Positions 26,749-34,993 of a stretch of 64,000 nt of DNA are shown in pieces (the stretch's first letter is position 1; each line of letters begins with the position of its first letter). Origin of the DNA: Nitrospira sp. (GTDB lineage Bacteria > Nitrospirota > Nitrospiria > Nitrospirales > Nitrospiraceae); NCBI GenBank assembly GCA_024998685.1, contig JACOEH010000020.1, positions 1 to 64,000 on the forward strand, written 5' to 3'. A program made the position numbers and the translations under genes. The notes under the pieces were generated by a model. The model saw nothing but the letters and a program-made list of their open reading frames with translations. It ran no database searches and was not told where the DNA came from.

Positions 26749-27120
26749 ATGAAATATCTGTTGTTGGTCCACCACAACGAGGACATGTTTAACCAGATTC
26801 CGGAAATCAAGCGGAAGGAAATGCTCGCCGAATCGATTCAGCTCTGTCACCAGCTCGACGGAAAGGGGCAATACGTCCATGCGTCCCCGCTGCAGCCTGA
26901 GGCGACAGGAATCGTCGTTCGGGTGCGCAACGGCAAGGCAACGGTAACCGATGGGCCGTTTGCCGAGACGAAAGAGCAGCTCGCCGGCTACTTTCTCATC
27001 GAAGCCCAGGATCGGGATGACGCCGTCCGTATCGCCACGCTGGTGCCGGGGGCTCGTATTGGGACAGTTGAGGTCAGGCCCCTACGAGAGGTCACCGGCC
27101 TGCCGGGAGAAGAGAAATAG
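26749..27120 (+). CDS. YciI/DGPF-domain protein
   Basis: 123 aa. YCII-related ferredoxin-like fold: MKYLLLVHHNEDMFNQIPE, then the hallmark TVTDGPFAETKEQLAGYFLI (the DGPF His/Asp region) and DRDDAVRIATLVPGARIGTV. Cytoplasmic; some relatives are small-molecule dehydratases or lie beside ECF sigma factors, but none is next to this one. Start ATG 26,749 with GGAGGTG upstream. A second YciI-type gene lies at 49,991. Confidence 0.9.
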   Translation: MKYLLLVHHNEDMFNQIPEIKRKEMLAESIQLCHQLDGKGQYVHASPLQPEATGIVVRVRNGKATVTDGPFAETKEQLAGYFLIEAQDRDDAVRIATLVPGARIGTVEVRPLREVTGLPGEEK

Positions 27121-27197
27121 CCATGAAGTACAAAGAGATTCGGTGCCATGATGACCAATGAACTGGGGGCTTCACCAGCTGGATGGCCTCTTCATGA

Positions 27198-27268
27198 ATG
27201 GGACAATTTTGCCGCGCCCAATGCCGGTTGAACAAAATAGCGCTGCTCACGAAAGAAAATTGTCCCAT
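27198..27268. repeat. 71-bp element with 13-bp perfect inverted ends
   Basis: ATGGGACAATTTT (27198-27210) is the exact inverse of AAAATTGTCCCAT (27256-27268). The inside has no gene. It could be a miniature inverted-repeat element or an operator-like hairpin. It lies in the 290-base gap (27121-27411) upstream of mscS, which otherwise holds no supported gene. Confidence 0.5.
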
Positions 27269-27411
27269 GGACAGAGACGTGAACCGCTCAATAGCACGAT
27301 CTCCCGCATCACGTTATAGAGCTATTCAACCGCCTCCTCAGTCATGAGCCGCACGGCCCGAAAAAGGTTGACCGCCTTTTCCTCTCGTTCAATCCCCACA
27401 GGAGAGACTGT

Positions 27412-29169
27412 ATGAAATGCACCGGTCGCTGCATCGGCGCGGCCCTAGGAGTTCTCGTAGTTTGCGGTATCGCCGCGGCTGTTTTCGCGGCACCGTCCGG
27501 CAAGCCGGAAAACGCGAGCGAGCAAGAACTCTACTTCGATGTGGAGAGTCTGAACCGGGTTGAGGGTGCAAAACCAGATTCATTCGTCACGCCACGGGCT
27601 ACATTGGAACATTTCATCCGGTCGTCGCGCGACGGCGATTTCAAACGCGCCTCTCAGGCATTCAACCTCAACCACATTCCGGAGGAACAGCGTGCCGGCA
27701 GCGCACCAATCTTGGCTGAGAAATTCTTCTATGTGTTCAGCGAGAAGCTCCACATTAATGTCAGGGATATTCCGGACCGACCCGACGGCGAACTCGATCC
27801 CAAGGGAGACGAAGACCGGCCTCATGCCGAGCAACCCAGACGAAGCATCAAGGTCGGCGCGATCGGCTCGGAGCTTTGGGATGTCGAAGTGCGGCTTGAG
27901 CGGTTCAAGGCTCCTGACACGCCGCCGATCTGGTTATTTTCGCCTCGGACGGTCGAGAATATCGAGCGGCTGTATCAGGAGCACGGTCCCGGCCCCCTCA
28001 TGCGCTATCTTCCCACGTCAGTCATCCTGGGAATCTTGAAGAACGACCCACTCTGGCACTTGAGCATTCTGATGGTCTTGGCGGCGTTTACCGCCGTGAT
28101 CGGATGGATTGTTCAGATGTTCATTGTCGGCTCGCTGAAGCGATGGCGCTCTTCGCGGCGGGCAGTCGCGTTGGGCGATGCGGCAGCCGGTCCGGTGGCG
28201 TTCCTGGCTGCAGGCATTGCGTTTCATGTCTTGACGTTTCGGTCGTTCTCTCTGCCGGGCCGGATCACGCACAACCTGGAACCCATTGTCGGCCTGTTCA
28301 TCGTAGTGGCCGCCGCATGGTTGGCGGTCCGGATTGTGCGGATAATGGCGGATGTGTCAGGCCATGCCTACTTGGACAAAATCCAGTTGGAGGAAGAAGG
28401 CGGTGCGCGCAGCCGGATCACTCGACTTGCTGTAATCAAGCACGTCCTAACGTTTATCGTGGTCTGCATAGGACTCGCGTTCGGATTGCAGCAATTCAAT
28501 CTCTTTGAGAACCTCTCTCTTTCGCTGTTGGCGTCAGCCGGCGTGGCCAGCGTCATTCTCGGCGTGGCTTCCCGTGAGGTGCTGGGGAATATCATGGCCG
28601 GAATTCAAATTGCGCTCACTCAGCCGGCCAGCATCGGCGACAGCATTCTCTTCGAAGGTCAATGGGGCTCGGTCGAAGAGCTCACGTATACCTATATTAC
28701 GATTCGGACATGGGATGCCCGGCGTATCGTCGTGCCGCTGTCTTATTTTATTTCTCATCCGTTCGAGAACTGGTCGATGAAATCGGCGCACACGGTTCAG
28801 CCGATTTATCTCTACGTGGACTATACGATTGATGTCCCAACCGTCCGGTCGAAATTTCATGCCCTTGTCAATGAAAGCAAGGACTGGGACGGACCGGCTG
28901 ACTCCGTCCTCGAAGTCACGGGCGTCAAAGAAGATACGATGGAATTGCGCGCGTTATGCAGCGCAAAGGATCCTCCTACAGCATGGCGACTGCAGTGCCG
29001 TTTGCGTGAGGAACTGATCGCCTTCGTTCGAGATCTGGAAAACGGCCGATTCCTTCCGAAACACCGGTTGGCGTGGCAACCGGAGGACGACCGGCAAGCC
29101 GTCGGACAGCAGGCACCCCGCACGGGGAAGTCGGACACGAAGGCGGGGAACGTGCTGACCAAGCAATAG
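27412..29169 (+). CDS. MscS-family mechanosensitive channel with periplasmic N-domain
   Basis: 585 aa. Signal peptide (VLVVCGIAAAVFA), a periplasmic domain of about 190 residues with FVTPRATLEHFIRSSRDGDF typical of large MscS homologues, then TM helices (LSILMVLAAFTAVIGWIVQM; VAFLAAGIAFHVLTF; PIVGLFIVVAAAWLAVRI; VLTFIVVCIGLAFGL) and the pore helix SLLASAGVASVILGVASREV LGN. The beta domain follows (GIQIALTQPASIGDSILFEG, VVPLSYFISHPFENWS). It opens under membrane tension to release solutes. GGAGAG precedes ATG 27,412. The sigma54 activator gene begins 33 bases later and may be co-transcribed. Confidence 0.93.
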   Translation: MKCTGRCIGAALGVLVVCGIAAAVFAAPSGKPENASEQELYFDVESLNRVEGAKPDSFVTPRATLEHFIRSSRDGDFKRASQAFNLNHIPEEQRAGSAPILAEKFFYVFSEKLHINVRDIPDRPDGELDPKGDEDRPHAEQPRRSIKVGAIGSELWDVEVRLERFKAPDTPPIWLFSPRTVENIERLYQEHGPGPLMRYLPTSVILGILKNDPLWHLSILMVLAAFTAVIGWIVQMFIVGSLKRWRSSRRAVALGDAAAGPVAFLAAGIAFHVLTFRSFSLPGRITHNLEPIVGLFIVVAAAWLAVRIVRIMADVSGHAYLDKIQLEEEGGARSRITRLAVIKHVLTFIVVCIGLAFGLQQFNLFENLSLSLLASAGVASVILGVASREVLGNIMAGIQIALTQPASIGDSILFEGQWGSVEELTYTYITIRTWDARRIVVPLSYFISHPFENWSMKSAHTVQPIYLYVDYTIDVPTVRSKFHALVNESKDWDGPADSVLEVTGVKEDTMELRALCSAKDPPTAWRLQCRLREELIAFVRDLENGRFLPKHRLAWQPEDDRQAVGQQAPRTGKSDTKAGNVLTKQ

Positions 29170-29202
29170 AGGCGCGATGGAGGTGCGGCGAAGCGCGGTG
29201 GA

Positions 29203-31845
29203 ATGCCCCCTATTGAGCTGAAACAATCCGATACGTCATACTACACCGCACCTATGGATTCGATTTCTGCATCGCCTTGCGACACACTGATGGAGCGGCA
29301 CCAGGCGCTACTGGAAGTTGCGGAAGCGATCTCTGTCCACCGCGACCTCCACGAACTCTTTCGCGATCTCGTTCAACGGCTCCCCCGCGTGGTGGACGTG
29401 AACTTCGTGTCTCTCTCATTGCATGACCCGATGCGCAACCATATCCGCCTCCAGACCATTCAAGCGAACGTGCCGGCTGAGCTCTTGGGCGGCCATGAGG
29501 AGCCGCTCGATGAGACTCCCGCCGGTTTGGTTCTCCTCACACAGAAGCCGATCTTCGTGCCGAACCTCGCCGACGAACATCGCTGGCCCAAGGTCATTCA
29601 CCGTATGAAGGAGGACGGCATCAACTCGCTGTGTGTCGTGCCCCTGACCACCGCCGTACGACGACTGGGAGCCATGGGATTTTCGAGCATGCGGAAAGAG
29701 GCGTACAGCGAGTCGGACGTGGAATTTCTCCGGCAGGTCGGGAAGCAAGTCGCGGTGGCGGTCGATAACGTCTTGCACCATCAAGAGCTGATCCACGATC
29801 GGGATCGGCTACGTCTTCTGCTGGAAGTCACGGAGTCCATCGCGTTTCACCATGATGCGGACCGGCTGCTGCACGATCTCGCGCAGCGGCTTCCCCGCAT
29901 CGTGCCGTTCGACTATATCAACATCGTGCTGCATGATCCGGCCCAGGAGGTCATGCGCCTGCGGTTGTTGGTCACGTCGAAACCGGCAACGATCCAGCCG
30001 GGGCTCGAATTGCCGATCGAGGAATCCCCCGGCGGTCTCGTCTGGAAAACACAACAACCCTTGACGGTGCCGGATGTTGCGTACGAGTCTCGCTTCCCCC
30101 AATTGATCGCGATGCTGCGAGAGAACGGCGTGCAATCGTTCTGCGCCGTGCCGCTGACCACCGCGAATCAACGGCTAGGCGCCTTGGGATTCGGCAGCCT
30201 GGAGCGCCGACCCTACGACGCATCCGAGATCGAATTCATGCACCAAGTCGCGAAGCAGGTGGCCATCACCGTCGAGAACGCATTGAACTACGAACGCGCG
30301 CAGTCCACTCAATCGCAACTCACCCGTGAGCGCGACCATCAGCGGTTGCTGCTTGAAGTGAATAATGCCGTCATCAACCATCTGGATCTCAATGACTTAT
30401 TCACGGCCGTCAGTGAGTGCTTGAGAAAAGTGATTCAGCACGACGGATCCAGCCTGCTGCTTTGCGACGAGGAGACCGGCGCATGGCGCATTCATGTGTT
30501 GGATTTTCAGCGGAATGAAAGTTTCATCGAGGAAGGAACCATTGAGGAGAGTACGGAATCCCCGTCCTGCCTTGCGATTAACACGGGCAAAGCCGCGTTG
30601 TTTAGAGAGCAAGATCTGAAGGAGATGGCGAGCTCTTCACCTTGCGCGCAAGATCTTCTTGATCGCGGAGTGAAATCGTTCTGCTCCCTACCGCTCCTTG
30701 CGCACAAACGTACGCTCGGCGCATTGAACGTGGGGCGACGAAGGGATGACGGCTTTACATCGGAGGATGTCGAATTGCTCAGCCAAGTCGCGCAACAAGT
30801 CGCCATCGCAGTCGAGAACGCCTTGGCCTACAAGCAAATTGCCCAGCTCAAGGATAAGTTAACGGAAGAAAAACTCTACCTTGAAGAAGAAATTCAGACG
30901 GACTACAACTTTGAAGAAATCGTCGGCGAGAGTCGTGCCCTCAAGCAGGTCCTCAAACTGGTCAAAACGGTCGCTCCCACCGATTCTACGGTCTTGATCC
31001 TGGGTGCAACAGGCTGCGGGAAAGAGCTCGTCGCCCGCGCGCTCCACAATCTGAGCACCCGACGGGAACGCACGTTCGTGAAATTGAATTGCGCCGCGAT
31101 CCCGACCGGCCTGCTCGAAAGCGAATTATTCGGGCATGAAAAAGGGGCCTTTACCGGTGCGATTGCGACCAAGGTCGGCCGGTTTGAATTGGCCGACCGG
31201 GGCACGCTGTTCCTCGACGAAGTTGGAGAAATTCCCCTGGAACTCCAGGTCAAGCTCCTCCGGGTACTGCAGGAGCAGGAATTCGAACGGCTGGGCGGCA
31301 CTCGCACCATCCGCACGAATGTGCGGGTCGTCGCGGCCACGAATCGCGACCTGGTGCAGATGGTGGAAGAGCAGAAGTTTCGCAGCGATCTCTACTACCG
31401 ACTCAAGGTCTTCCCGATCACTGTGCCGCCGCTGCAGGAACGTCCGGATGACATTCCATTGTTGGTTCGGCACTTCGCGCAGAAGTTCTCCCAGCGGATG
31501 AAGAAACACGTCGAGACGATTCCATCCGAGGCCATGAAGGCGTTGCAAAATTATTCCTGGCCCGGCAACGTGCGCGAACTGGAAAACTTCGTCGAGCGAG
31601 CCGTCATTCTGACGCATGGATCGGATCTCTACGTGTCGTTGGCTGAATTGAAACCGACACCGAGCCACGTGGAGCATTCCATGGCGATCACCCTCGAACA
31701 GGCCGAGCGCGAGCATATTCTCAGAACCTTGCGCGAGTCGAGCTGGGTCATCGGCGGGACCACGGGTGCAGCGGCAAAGCTCGGCATGAAACGGACCACC
31801 CTCCAATCCAAGATGCAAAAGCTCGGGATTGCCCGCCCTCGCTGA
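29203..31845 (+). CDS. Sigma54-dependent activator with three GAF domains (FhlA-like)
   Basis: 880 aa. Three tandem GAF sensor domains at about 45-190, 225-370 and 390-540, each ending in a QVAKQVAVAVDNVL-type helix; a coiled linker (QLKDKLTEEKLYLEEEIQTD); the AAA+ sigma54 module at about 570-800 with Walker A GATGCGKE (near 600), the GAFTGA loop touching sigma54 (near 648) and LFLDEVGEIPLELQVKLLRV; and a Fis-type HTH (AAKLGMKRTTLQSKMQKLGI). It should bind upstream DNA and open RpoN promoters on ligand sensing. Similar to formate-responsive FhlA, but the ligand is unknown. Start 29,203 is provisional; 29,254 is also possible. Confidence 0.93.
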   Translation: MPPIELKQSDTSYYTAPMDSISASPCDTLMERHQALLEVAEAISVHRDLHELFRDLVQRLPRVVDVNFVSLSLHDPMRNHIRLQTIQANVPAELLGGHEEPLDETPAGLVLLTQKPIFVPNLADEHRWPKVIHRMKEDGINSLCVVPLTTAVRRLGAMGFSSMRKEAYSESDVEFLRQVGKQVAVAVDNVLHHQELIHDRDRLRLLLEVTESIAFHHDADRLLHDLAQRLPRIVPFDYINIVLHDPAQEVMRLRLLVTSKPATIQPGLELPIEESPGGLVWKTQQPLTVPDVAYESRFPQLIAMLRENGVQSFCAVPLTTANQRLGALGFGSLERRPYDASEIEFMHQVAKQVAITVENALNYERAQSTQSQLTRERDHQRLLLEVNNAVINHLDLNDLFTAVSECLRKVIQHDGSSLLLCDEETGAWRIHVLDFQRNESFIEEGTIEESTESPSCLAINTGKAALFREQDLKEMASSSPCAQDLLDRGVKSFCSLPLLAHKRTLGALNVGRRRDDGFTSEDVELLSQVAQQVAIAVENALAYKQIAQLKDKLTEEKLYLEEEIQTDYNFEEIVGESRALKQVLKLVKTVAPTDSTVLILGATGCGKELVARALHNLSTRRERTFVKLNCAAIPTGLLESELFGHEKGAFTGAIATKVGRFELADRGTLFLDEVGEIPLELQVKLLRVLQEQEFERLGGTRTIRTNVRVVAATNRDLVQMVEEQKFRSDLYYRLKVFPITVPPLQERPDDIPLLVRHFAQKFSQRMKKHVETIPSEAMKALQNYSWPGNVRELENFVERAVILTHGSDLYVSLAELKPTPSHVEHSMAITLEQAEREHILRTLRESSWVIGGTTGAAAKLGMKRTTLQSKMQKLGIARPR

Positions 31846-31882
31846 TGCTGCCCTTTCGGCAAACGCCGAGATATCGACAGAT
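31804..31882 (+). repeat. Repeat copy A flanking the restriction-modification genes
   Basis: Covers the last codons of the sigma54 activator and about 35 bases beyond its stop. It matches 34629-34707 at 63 of 79 bases by my count, including 15 identical bases of non-coding sequence at the end. Confidence 0.7.
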
Positions 31883-31901
31883 GGTTGAGCTGAGACCGCT
31901 G

Positions 31902-32840
31902 CTAACACCGCGACCGTAACAGAAAGCGCTTTAGATCAGTGAGCCGATGAGCCCAAAAGAATACCACAGGAGTGTTCTGTGCCTGGATTAGATAGGGAGG
32001 GTTGAACACTCCTTGGATCACCGCAGCCGGAACGACATTCTGCTCTCCAAATTGTCTGACCCAGCTTCCGGCATCAACAGCTACCTCCTTATTGATACGT
32101 TTACGGCTATTGATTTCTGAATTTGATGCTTTGCACTCCAGCGCGAGTACCCGTCCATCAGCAAGCCTGACGACAATATCGGCATTATGTTCTCCCACCG
32201 TACACCCGACCATGAACTTGCCCTTCTGCGGCGCATCCGTCAACAACACCTGTATACCTCTTCTTGGAGACGGCTCTTTTGTCCATCCCATCTCGAGAAG
32301 TAACGCTCTCACGGCTCCTTCAACGGCATCCCGTTCGTCGGATCGTCTCGATGTCTGAACACGTTGAGCCGAAGCCGCCACGGAAGAGGCTAAGACGGCG
32401 GCCTTCTTTTCACTCGTGGAGGCGGAGCGATTCTCATAGATCCATGGGAATCGCTTGGGATCAAGGATACGACGGAGAATATGGACCAGGTTCCTCGCTC
32501 GTTCAGGGTCATGAGCGATCAGCATAGGCGCAAGTGTATTACCCAGCAAGGTTTCAAGATCGTCAGTCGATATCGGTGGAGCGCCCAAATATCGGAGTGC
32601 CGTGAAGAGATCCTCGTCCTGAACCAGTGATGAGACCAGACGGGGATCGACAGGATCGGCCAGTAGGCCGGGTAACAACTCCACAACCTTCTTGTTGGCC
32701 AATTCCAACGATTGAAACGCTTCTAAGTATCGTTCTTTTGGTTCTTCCAGGCGGCGCTGCCTGAACAGTTCTTTGGCCTGTTTTGTATCTCGCAAAACTT
32801 CTTGCGGAGACCACTTACGGGCACCCTTCGGCCATCCCAT
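31902..32840 (-). CDS. XamI-like type II restriction endonuclease
   Basis: 312 aa. The C-terminal half resembles the XamI family: DAVEGAVRALLLEMGWTKEP, an N-A-D...ECK active site (NADIVVRLADGRVLALECKA, PD-(D/E)XK type, residues about 218-237), SEINSRKRINKEVAVDAGSW, FGEQNVVPAAVIQGVFNPPY. Helical N-terminus. XamI cuts GTCGAC; the site of this enzyme is not proven. ATG 32,840 follows the methylase stop with no gap, so toxin-like activity is expressed after and coupled to the methylase. All acidic and lysine residues are intact, so it is likely functional. Confidence 0.83.
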   Translation of the reverse strand: MGWPKGARKWSPQEVLRDTKQAKELFRQRRLEEPKERYLEAFQSLELANKKVVELLPGLLADPVDPRLVSSLVQDEDLFTALRYLGAPPISTDDLETLLGNTLAPMLIAHDPERARNLVHILRRILDPKRFPWIYENRSASTSEKKAAVLASSVAASAQRVQTSRRSDERDAVEGAVRALLLEMGWTKEPSPRRGIQVLLTDAPQKGKFMVGCTVGEHNADIVVRLADGRVLALECKASNSEINSRKRINKEVAVDAGSWVRQFGEQNVVPAAVIQGVFNPPYLIQAQNTPVVFFWAHRLTDLKRFLLRSRC

Positions 32841-34436
32841 TCAAGCGATCTCTATCCTGCGCAACTGTTCAAGGCGTGGGATAGGGAGCCTCGTCACTTC
32901 TCCTGGCTCGAACTTGGTCAACCCGCCGACATAGGTCCGACCTCCTCCAAGCCGAACATTCGCGTTCAGCCAACGAATGATCAGCATCAGATCAGATTCA
33001 GAGAGCGGAACGAGCGGATAGAGCCCATGAGCAATATTCAGAATTCTGGCCCCGCAGGCGTTCCGAACAAACACCGGAGCGCGTCGAGCCATATACGTCA
33101 TGAGGATGGGCGCAGGTGCTCTCAGGTTGACCCGCCACCACGGTCTCCGATGCGCCGCAATATAACTGTCCTTCGCTCCTTGCGACTGCGCCCACGCCAT
33201 AAAGGTTTCGATACGCTTGCGGTCTTGCATCGAAAACCGGCTAAAGTCATTGGGAAGATCCACGACGCGCCGCAGTTGGCGGGCATCCGTCAGCCGAGAG
33301 TTGGAGGCTTGAATGAGTTCCTTCGCGCGCGTAACAGCAGGAACCAAGACGCAGGTGGGCAACCCTTCCGCCTGCTCAGCAGCGATCCACACCTTGTTCA
33401 TACCAGTCACCTGTCCGCGGTGCACCTTGAACAACTCTCCAACCTTGATAAAGCTCTTCTCCTCCCAATCGTTTGGTCGAATCAAATGCGACCATTTGTC
33501 CTGGCTCTCAGCGCGCGAGAATGTGATGTTCATGCCACCCTGCAAATTCCCTAGCTGAGCGGAAGATTGAACTCGGCGTATCGACAGTGAACGATGGCAG
33601 GAGCCAATTTCAAAACACACAACGGCAGCGCTCGTCATGGTATCGGGGAAAACCTGCGATGCAGTATCGATAAGATGCAGTGATCGCCCGCCCATACCGT
33701 TCATCAACATCGCTCGGGCTGTGGATCCATAGTTCACGTCGAGCCATTCCGCTGCCGTAATGAAGCATCCATAGTCGCCGGGAACCGCGAGTTGACGAGT
33801 CTTGAGAAGAAAATGGAGATGGAGCCCCGCCAAAGCACTGCCGGGCAATCCATATGCTCGAAAAGTCTCGGTATACCAACGCTTCCAACGTGGTTCGATA
33901 TCATGATGGCGAACGTAGGGCGGATTACCAATAAACAATGTCCGGCCGGCGGAAGGCAGATGGATCGAGCGGTAATCATCTATAATGATCGAAACACGCT
34001 TTATGAGCCCTGCGAAGGCAATATTGGCGCGCAGAAGACTCGCGATATGTGGATCTTTTTCAACAGCAATGATGTGAGCATCCGGAAAGGCCTGTGCCGC
34101 GGCCAGGACGAAGCGGCCGGAACCGGCACCGGGGTCGATAATACGCTCAAACGTTACGCCTTGCGTCTTGGCCCATGCCACCATCGCCCGCACTACTTGA
34201 GGCGGTGTGAACGTCGCCCCCTGAGCACGCCGCTGTTCGGCCGGCACCACTCGGCCATAGACCTCCCCGAGCAGGTCTTGCCCTGCCAATAGCCGCTTTC
34301 TTGTTATATCGAGCAATACATCTTGTCGACGGCTCCGACAGGACTTGAACAAGCGATCTGCAAGGCGGAAGAGAGAATCTTGAGTGGTCGGAAGAACCAT
34401 CGGTTCGCAACTGCCGACGCCAGAAAAGAGTTTCAT
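32841..34436 (-). CDS. XamI-type DNA adenine-N6 methyltransferase
   Basis: 531 aa from ATG 34,436. Class I SAM-dependent methylase: motif I DPGAGSGRFVLAAAQAFPDA (near residue 110), DKVEKDP-like acidic motif (AVEKDPHIASLLRANIAFAG), catalytic NPPYVRHHD (near 170), gamma-type order, then a long target-recognition half ending LTKFEPGEVTRLPIPRLEQL. It would protect the host site from the adjacent nuclease. Starts at 34,436 or 34,400 are possible; a TTGACA-17-CATACT promoter lies at 34,490-34,462, so the longer TTG-initiated frame is unlikely. Confidence 0.87.
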   Translation of the reverse strand: MKLFSGVGSCEPMVLPTTQDSLFRLADRLFKSCRSRRQDVLLDITRKRLLAGQDLLGEVYGRVVPAEQRRAQGATFTPPQVVRAMVAWAKTQGVTFERIIDPGAGSGRFVLAAAQAFPDAHIIAVEKDPHIASLLRANIAFAGLIKRVSIIIDDYRSIHLPSAGRTLFIGNPPYVRHHDIEPRWKRWYTETFRAYGLPGSALAGLHLHFLLKTRQLAVPGDYGCFITAAEWLDVNYGSTARAMLMNGMGGRSLHLIDTASQVFPDTMTSAAVVCFEIGSCHRSLSIRRVQSSAQLGNLQGGMNITFSRAESQDKWSHLIRPNDWEEKSFIKVGELFKVHRGQVTGMNKVWIAAEQAEGLPTCVLVPAVTRAKELIQASNSRLTDARQLRRVVDLPNDFSRFSMQDRKRIETFMAWAQSQGAKDSYIAAHRRPWWRVNLRAPAPILMTYMARRAPVFVRNACGARILNIAHGLYPLVPLSESDLMLIIRWLNANVRLGGGRTYVGGLTKFEPGEVTRLPIPRLEQLRRIEIA

Positions 34437-34461
34437 AAAACAGGAATTGAGAAGTTTGTGC

Positions 34462-34490
34462 AGTATGCCCAGGACAAAATTTAATGTCAA
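34462..34490 (-). promoter_or_regulatory. Putative promoter of the restriction-modification operon
   Basis: On the minus strand TTGACA (34490-34485), 17 bases, then CATACT (34467-34462), four of six matching the -10 consensus. It lies upstream of the methylase start at 34,436. Confidence 0.5.
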
Positions 34491-34610
34491 ATGAAAAGTA
34501 GCCGATGGTTACAGCGGTGCCGTCGACTGTACCTGACCGCAACGCGGTGGGGCAACAGCATGAAACCGAACGCCATGGCACCACGAGGTCTACCCCCTTA
34601 GACATACCGC

Positions 34611-34670
34611 ATGGAACACACCATGTCGCAATCCAAAATTCAAAAGCTCGGGATCGTCCGGTTTCACTAA
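34611..34670 (+). pseudogene. Remnant of a sigma54-activator 3' end
   Basis: Encodes SQSKIQKLGIVRFH followed by TAA, matching the C-terminus LQSKMQKLGIARPR of the activator ending at 31,845. The DNA likeness continues past the stop to 34,707. It is a left-over HTH end from a duplication or from a second activator gene. Confidence 0.7.
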
Positions 34671-34707
34671 CGCCGGTCTTTCGTCAGATGCCGAGATATC
34701 GACAGAT
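34629..34707 (+). repeat. Repeat copy B flanking the restriction-modification genes
   Basis: Same direction as copy A at 31804-31882, 63 of 79 bases identical by my count. Together they bracket the R-M pair on both sides. Confidence 0.7.
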
Positions 34708-34993
34708 ACCTTCCGTCACGAAGCCTCTTGTTCCTTTCTACTCGTATCGTTGGATTCGATTAGACCTGCATATTTGTTCTTCACTTATGAATGTCCGGCC
34801 CTCTGAGCAATTCATGGAACGATCATTGCCCTGGCTTAAGAACATCACAGAACGCTCGCAACACAGTTGGGCGATCTTGAAATGACAACGGGAAGGAGAC
34901 TCACTCAATCCTCGTCCATTTTTAAATAGGCGCGCTTCCCAATTGCGATCGCGACTTCTTAGAGGGTGCTATGCCGATAGAAAGGAGAGCCCC

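Larger units (their letters stand above)
34437..34993. other. Intergenic region with decayed gene end
   Basis: About 560 bases. Apart from the promoter above and the activator remnant at 34,611-34,707, no gene is supported. Confidence 0.4.

Noticed and set aside
27148-27231. 27-codon ORF after the YciI gene (MMTNELGASPAGWPLHEWDN...)
   Set aside because: Too short, no clear ribosome site, and it overlaps the inverted-repeat element; left as possible chance frame.
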